The notes beneath the pieces are model-generated. The model was not told the DNA's origin. It did not search any database and saw only the letters and a program-made list of their open reading frames with translations. DNA of 33,866 nt from Bacteroidaceae bacterium. GTDB taxonomy: Bacteria; Bacteroidota; Bacteroidia; Bacteroidales; Bacteroidaceae. Location of the stretch: the NCBI GenBank assembly GCA_017535725.1, contig JAFXTO010000015.1, positions 1 to 33,866 of the forward strand. The letters run 5' to 3'. Each line of letters starts with the position of its first letter. Position 1 is the stretch's first letter. Below, piece after piece: positions 32,673 to 33,866 of the stretch. The translations under genes were made by a program, and so were the position numbers.

Positions 32673-32829
32673 GGCCTGAAAGGCCATTAAGCACATGACC
32701 ACCGTCGCCGTAGGAGTTACGGATCCCCTCATCGGGCACGGATGGCCTGAGGGCAATCCTCTAAAGGTCCTCTTCGCCCAGGGCATTGCCCTGGGGATAA
32801 ATGCAGCGGTATATGCGCCCTAAAAGGGC
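32673..32829. ncRNA. Array of short perfect hairpins (REP-like or structured RNA, unassigned)
   Basis: GGCCT-GAA-AGGCC (32673-32685), CCCAGGGC-ATT-GCCCTGGG (32777-32795) and GCCCT-AAA-AGGGC (32817-32829) are perfect stems, with a weaker CCGT/ACGG stem at 32709-32722 between. I recall similar hairpin strings as widespread unnamed intergenic repeats in Bacteroidota. They may be REP/BIME-type elements or a transcribed structure; no promoter is identified. The type given is the nearest choice. Confidence 0.45.
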
Positions 32830-32905
32830 AAAAGCTTTTTGGCTTGGTGCTGCTGTGGATTCCGTTCTCTCGCGCACGCGCGGGCACGAAAAAGTTGAAA
32901 AACCC

Positions 32906-33016
32906 GTCACTTCGTCACAAATGGAGAATTTTATGTATTTACTGATTGAATATTAGCTGCTTATAAGTGTGACGAAAGGTGTGACGAAGGTGATAATCTG
33001 GTGACGAAGTGACGAA
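32906..33016. repeat. GTGACGAA repeats with a 13-bp perfect inverted pair
   Basis: GTCACTTCGTCAC (32906-32918) is the exact reverse complement of GTGACGAAGTGAC (33001-33013). Further GTGACGAA copies are at 32969-32976, 32981-32988 and 33009-33016 (as GTGACGAA after overlap). They may be remnants of a gene end or protein-binding sites. Confidence 0.65.
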
Positions 33017-33246
33017 AACGTGTCTTTTTCCTATTTCAGTTGACATTTTTCTGCTTTTTTCTGATGTGGTTGACAGTCGCTTACTGGATAAGTTGACAAC
33101 CTGTCTTTTCCTAATTTCAGCTGACATCCTTCATATATCTGTTTTGGGAAACACCTGTTTCCTCAGCGCACTTTGACAGGATGTATTTGAAAATAGATAT
33201 AGATGCATAGACCGTTCGACAACTGTCAAACGATTCACTCGTCCGT

Positions 33247-33400
33247 ACGTGTTTACCTACACGTAAGGACGTGTTTGCGTTTTCGTCCTTACGTGTTTCC
33301 CTTCACGTCCGTACGTGTTTCCCTTCACGTCCGTACGTATTTGCATTTTCGTCCTTACGTGTTTCCCTTCACGTCCGTACGTATTTGCATTTTCGTCCTT
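33247..33400. repeat. 22-bp ACGT tandem array, right copy, seven units
   Basis: Seven head-to-tail 22-bp units start at 33247, 33269, 33291, 33313, 33335, 33357 and 33379, with a partial eighth. Each starts ACGTGTTT or ACGTATTT. Units 3, 4 and 6 are identical (CCCTTC then ACGTCCGT); units 5 and 7 are identical (GCATTT then TCGTCCTT). There are no unique spacers and no cas genes. The same unit is found at 2633-2715. Confidence 0.93.
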
Positions 33401-33652
33401 ACGTGTTATACACATTATATGTTAGTGCGTCCGTTCGGATACATTTCTTATCTTATCGGAATGTATCGGAATGATCGGATAGTTTTCGCGTCAACTTTTT
33501 TTCATTTCTTTGATTCTCGCATGGTATTATTAAACCTCACGCAGAGTGAATGGTCACACACCTTAATTTATGAGTAATTCGTGGAGTCATTCGTGATAAA
33601 TTTGTGTAAAAAATCACTTTTTAGTCCTACTGGGCACATTATTTATTGCCTT

Positions 33653-33686
33653 TTTGCTTCTGTTTCACAGAAACTCCCTATATTTG
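33653..33686 (+). promoter_or_regulatory. Promoter of the Rpn-type nuclease gene
   Basis: TTTG (33653-33656), 22 bp, then TATATTTG (33679-33686); the -7 box is a full match and the spacing slightly long. The leader is about 67 bases. Confidence 0.65.
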
Positions 33687-33759
33687 CAGCGGATTTCTCC
33701 ATCATGAGGAGTCCCAGCTGAAGCGGTCGGCACATCTTATCGTATTAAAACGAAGCGTT

Positions 33760-33866
33760 ATGTCAGAAGGAAGTGAAAGATACATAAACCCATATACCGA
33801 TTTCGGCTTCAAAAAGCTGTTCGGCACGGAGATGAACAAGGACTTGCTCATCAGTTTCCTCAATGC
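33760..33866 (+). CDS. Rpn/PD-(D/E)XK nuclease-family transposase, N-terminal part (3' end outside window)
   Basis: Only 35 complete codons are visible. The start SEGSERYINPYTDFGFKKLF followed by GTEMNKDLLISFLNA is the well-known N-terminus of the PD-(D/E)XK transposase-like proteins that are repeated in Bacteroidales genomes (relatives of the recombination-promoting nuclease Rpn). Members are about 300 residues; the catalytic D-E-K residues lie beyond the window. It is likely a separate mobile or recombination gene next to the repeat island, with its own promoter. Confidence 0.85.
   Translation, partial: MSEGSERYINPYTDFGFKKLFGTEMNKDLLISFLN

Larger units (their letters stand above)
32387..33759. 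other. Gene-poor island with repeat arrays between the regulator and the Rpn-type gene
   Basis: About 1.37 kb with no convincing gene. In order: regulator promoter and an 11-bp direct repeat, three units of a roughly 40-bp TTAGTT...GAATAC repeat, a set of short hairpins (32673-32829), GTGACGAA direct and inverted repeats (32906-33016), a duplicated segment (33021-33046 and 33102-33126, TTTTCCTA-TTTCAG-TGACAT type), the 22-bp ACGT array, and a promoter for the last gene. The short minus-strand frame at 32939-33127 is only a translation of the duplicated segment. Confidence 0.65.

Noticed and set aside
32939-33127. Small minus-strand frame with an internal repeat
   Set aside because: The protein repeat is only the translation of a duplicated DNA segment; no start signal or family was seen.
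33247-33400. Possible CRISPR array
   Set aside because: Units are directly adjacent with no unique spacers, they are only 22 bp, and no cas genes are in the window.

Overview
The window looks like chromosomal DNA of a fairly GC-rich Prevotella or close Bacteroidales relative. The evidence is the repeated use of the Bacteroidota promoter pattern (TTTG, about 20 bp, then TAnnTTTG), Bacteroidota-type proteins (a GldB-like lipoprotein, a propeller/Y_Y_Y/AraC regulator, an RsmI paralogue, a NagB/PIG-L fusion, a CotH protein with a sorting-like tail, an Rpn/PD-(D/E)XK transposase), and a degraded DUF3987 gene of a mobile element. I recognised these families by eye; no database search was possible.

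Layout. 1-2508: the 3' end of pyruvate:ferredoxin oxidoreductase, a strong hairpin, and a secreted CotH-kinase protein. 2509-3431: a gene-poor, AT-rich island with 22-bp ACGT repeats, a broken DUF3987 fragment and a GAGACTGAGA inverted repeat. 3432-6367 (minus): a REP-associated (HUH) transposase with an internal 14-residue tandem repeat, and a PreA-like Fe-S/flavin oxidoreductase. 6592-10108 (plus): a TtcA-like tRNA thiolase, a membrane SpoIIE/RsbU-type phosphatase and a small membrane protein. 10185-12800 (minus): a NavBac-like ion channel downstream of ilvD. 13001-16378 (plus): slyD, aroC and a CstA-type transporter, with the ilvD and slyD promoters back to back. 16392-22297 (minus): an amino-sugar/mannose block with a GH20 hexosaminidase, a NagB/PIG-L fusion, an outer-membrane beta-barrel and manA. 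22489-29690 (plus): a GHL10 glycosyl hydrolase overlapping uvrA, then a GldB-like lipoprotein, an RsmI-like methyltransferase and an acyltransferase. 29675-32386 (minus): a membrane-bound propeller/AraC regulator without kinase or receiver domains. 32387-33759: a second gene-poor island with tandem repeats, a hairpin array and the same 22-bp ACGT repeat, ending at the start of an Rpn-family nuclease gene.

The most interesting features are these. (1) A family of about 43-bp palindromic elements lies inside genes: two are in frame and in opposite orientation in uvrA, a diverged one is further along uvrA, and one supplies the aroC stop codon. The same window carries a HUH transposase of the type that moves such palindromes, and that transposase has its own in-frame minisatellite. 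(2) The deaminase half of the NagB/PIG-L fusion has lost every catalytic residue I can align, while its PIG-L half keeps its metal motif. (3) The 22-bp ACGT array occurs in both gene-poor islands, about 31 kb apart. (4) A propeller sensor is joined directly to an AraC DNA-binding domain across one membrane helix. (5) A perfect palindrome sits inside the promoter of the outer-membrane protein/NagB-PIG-L operon.
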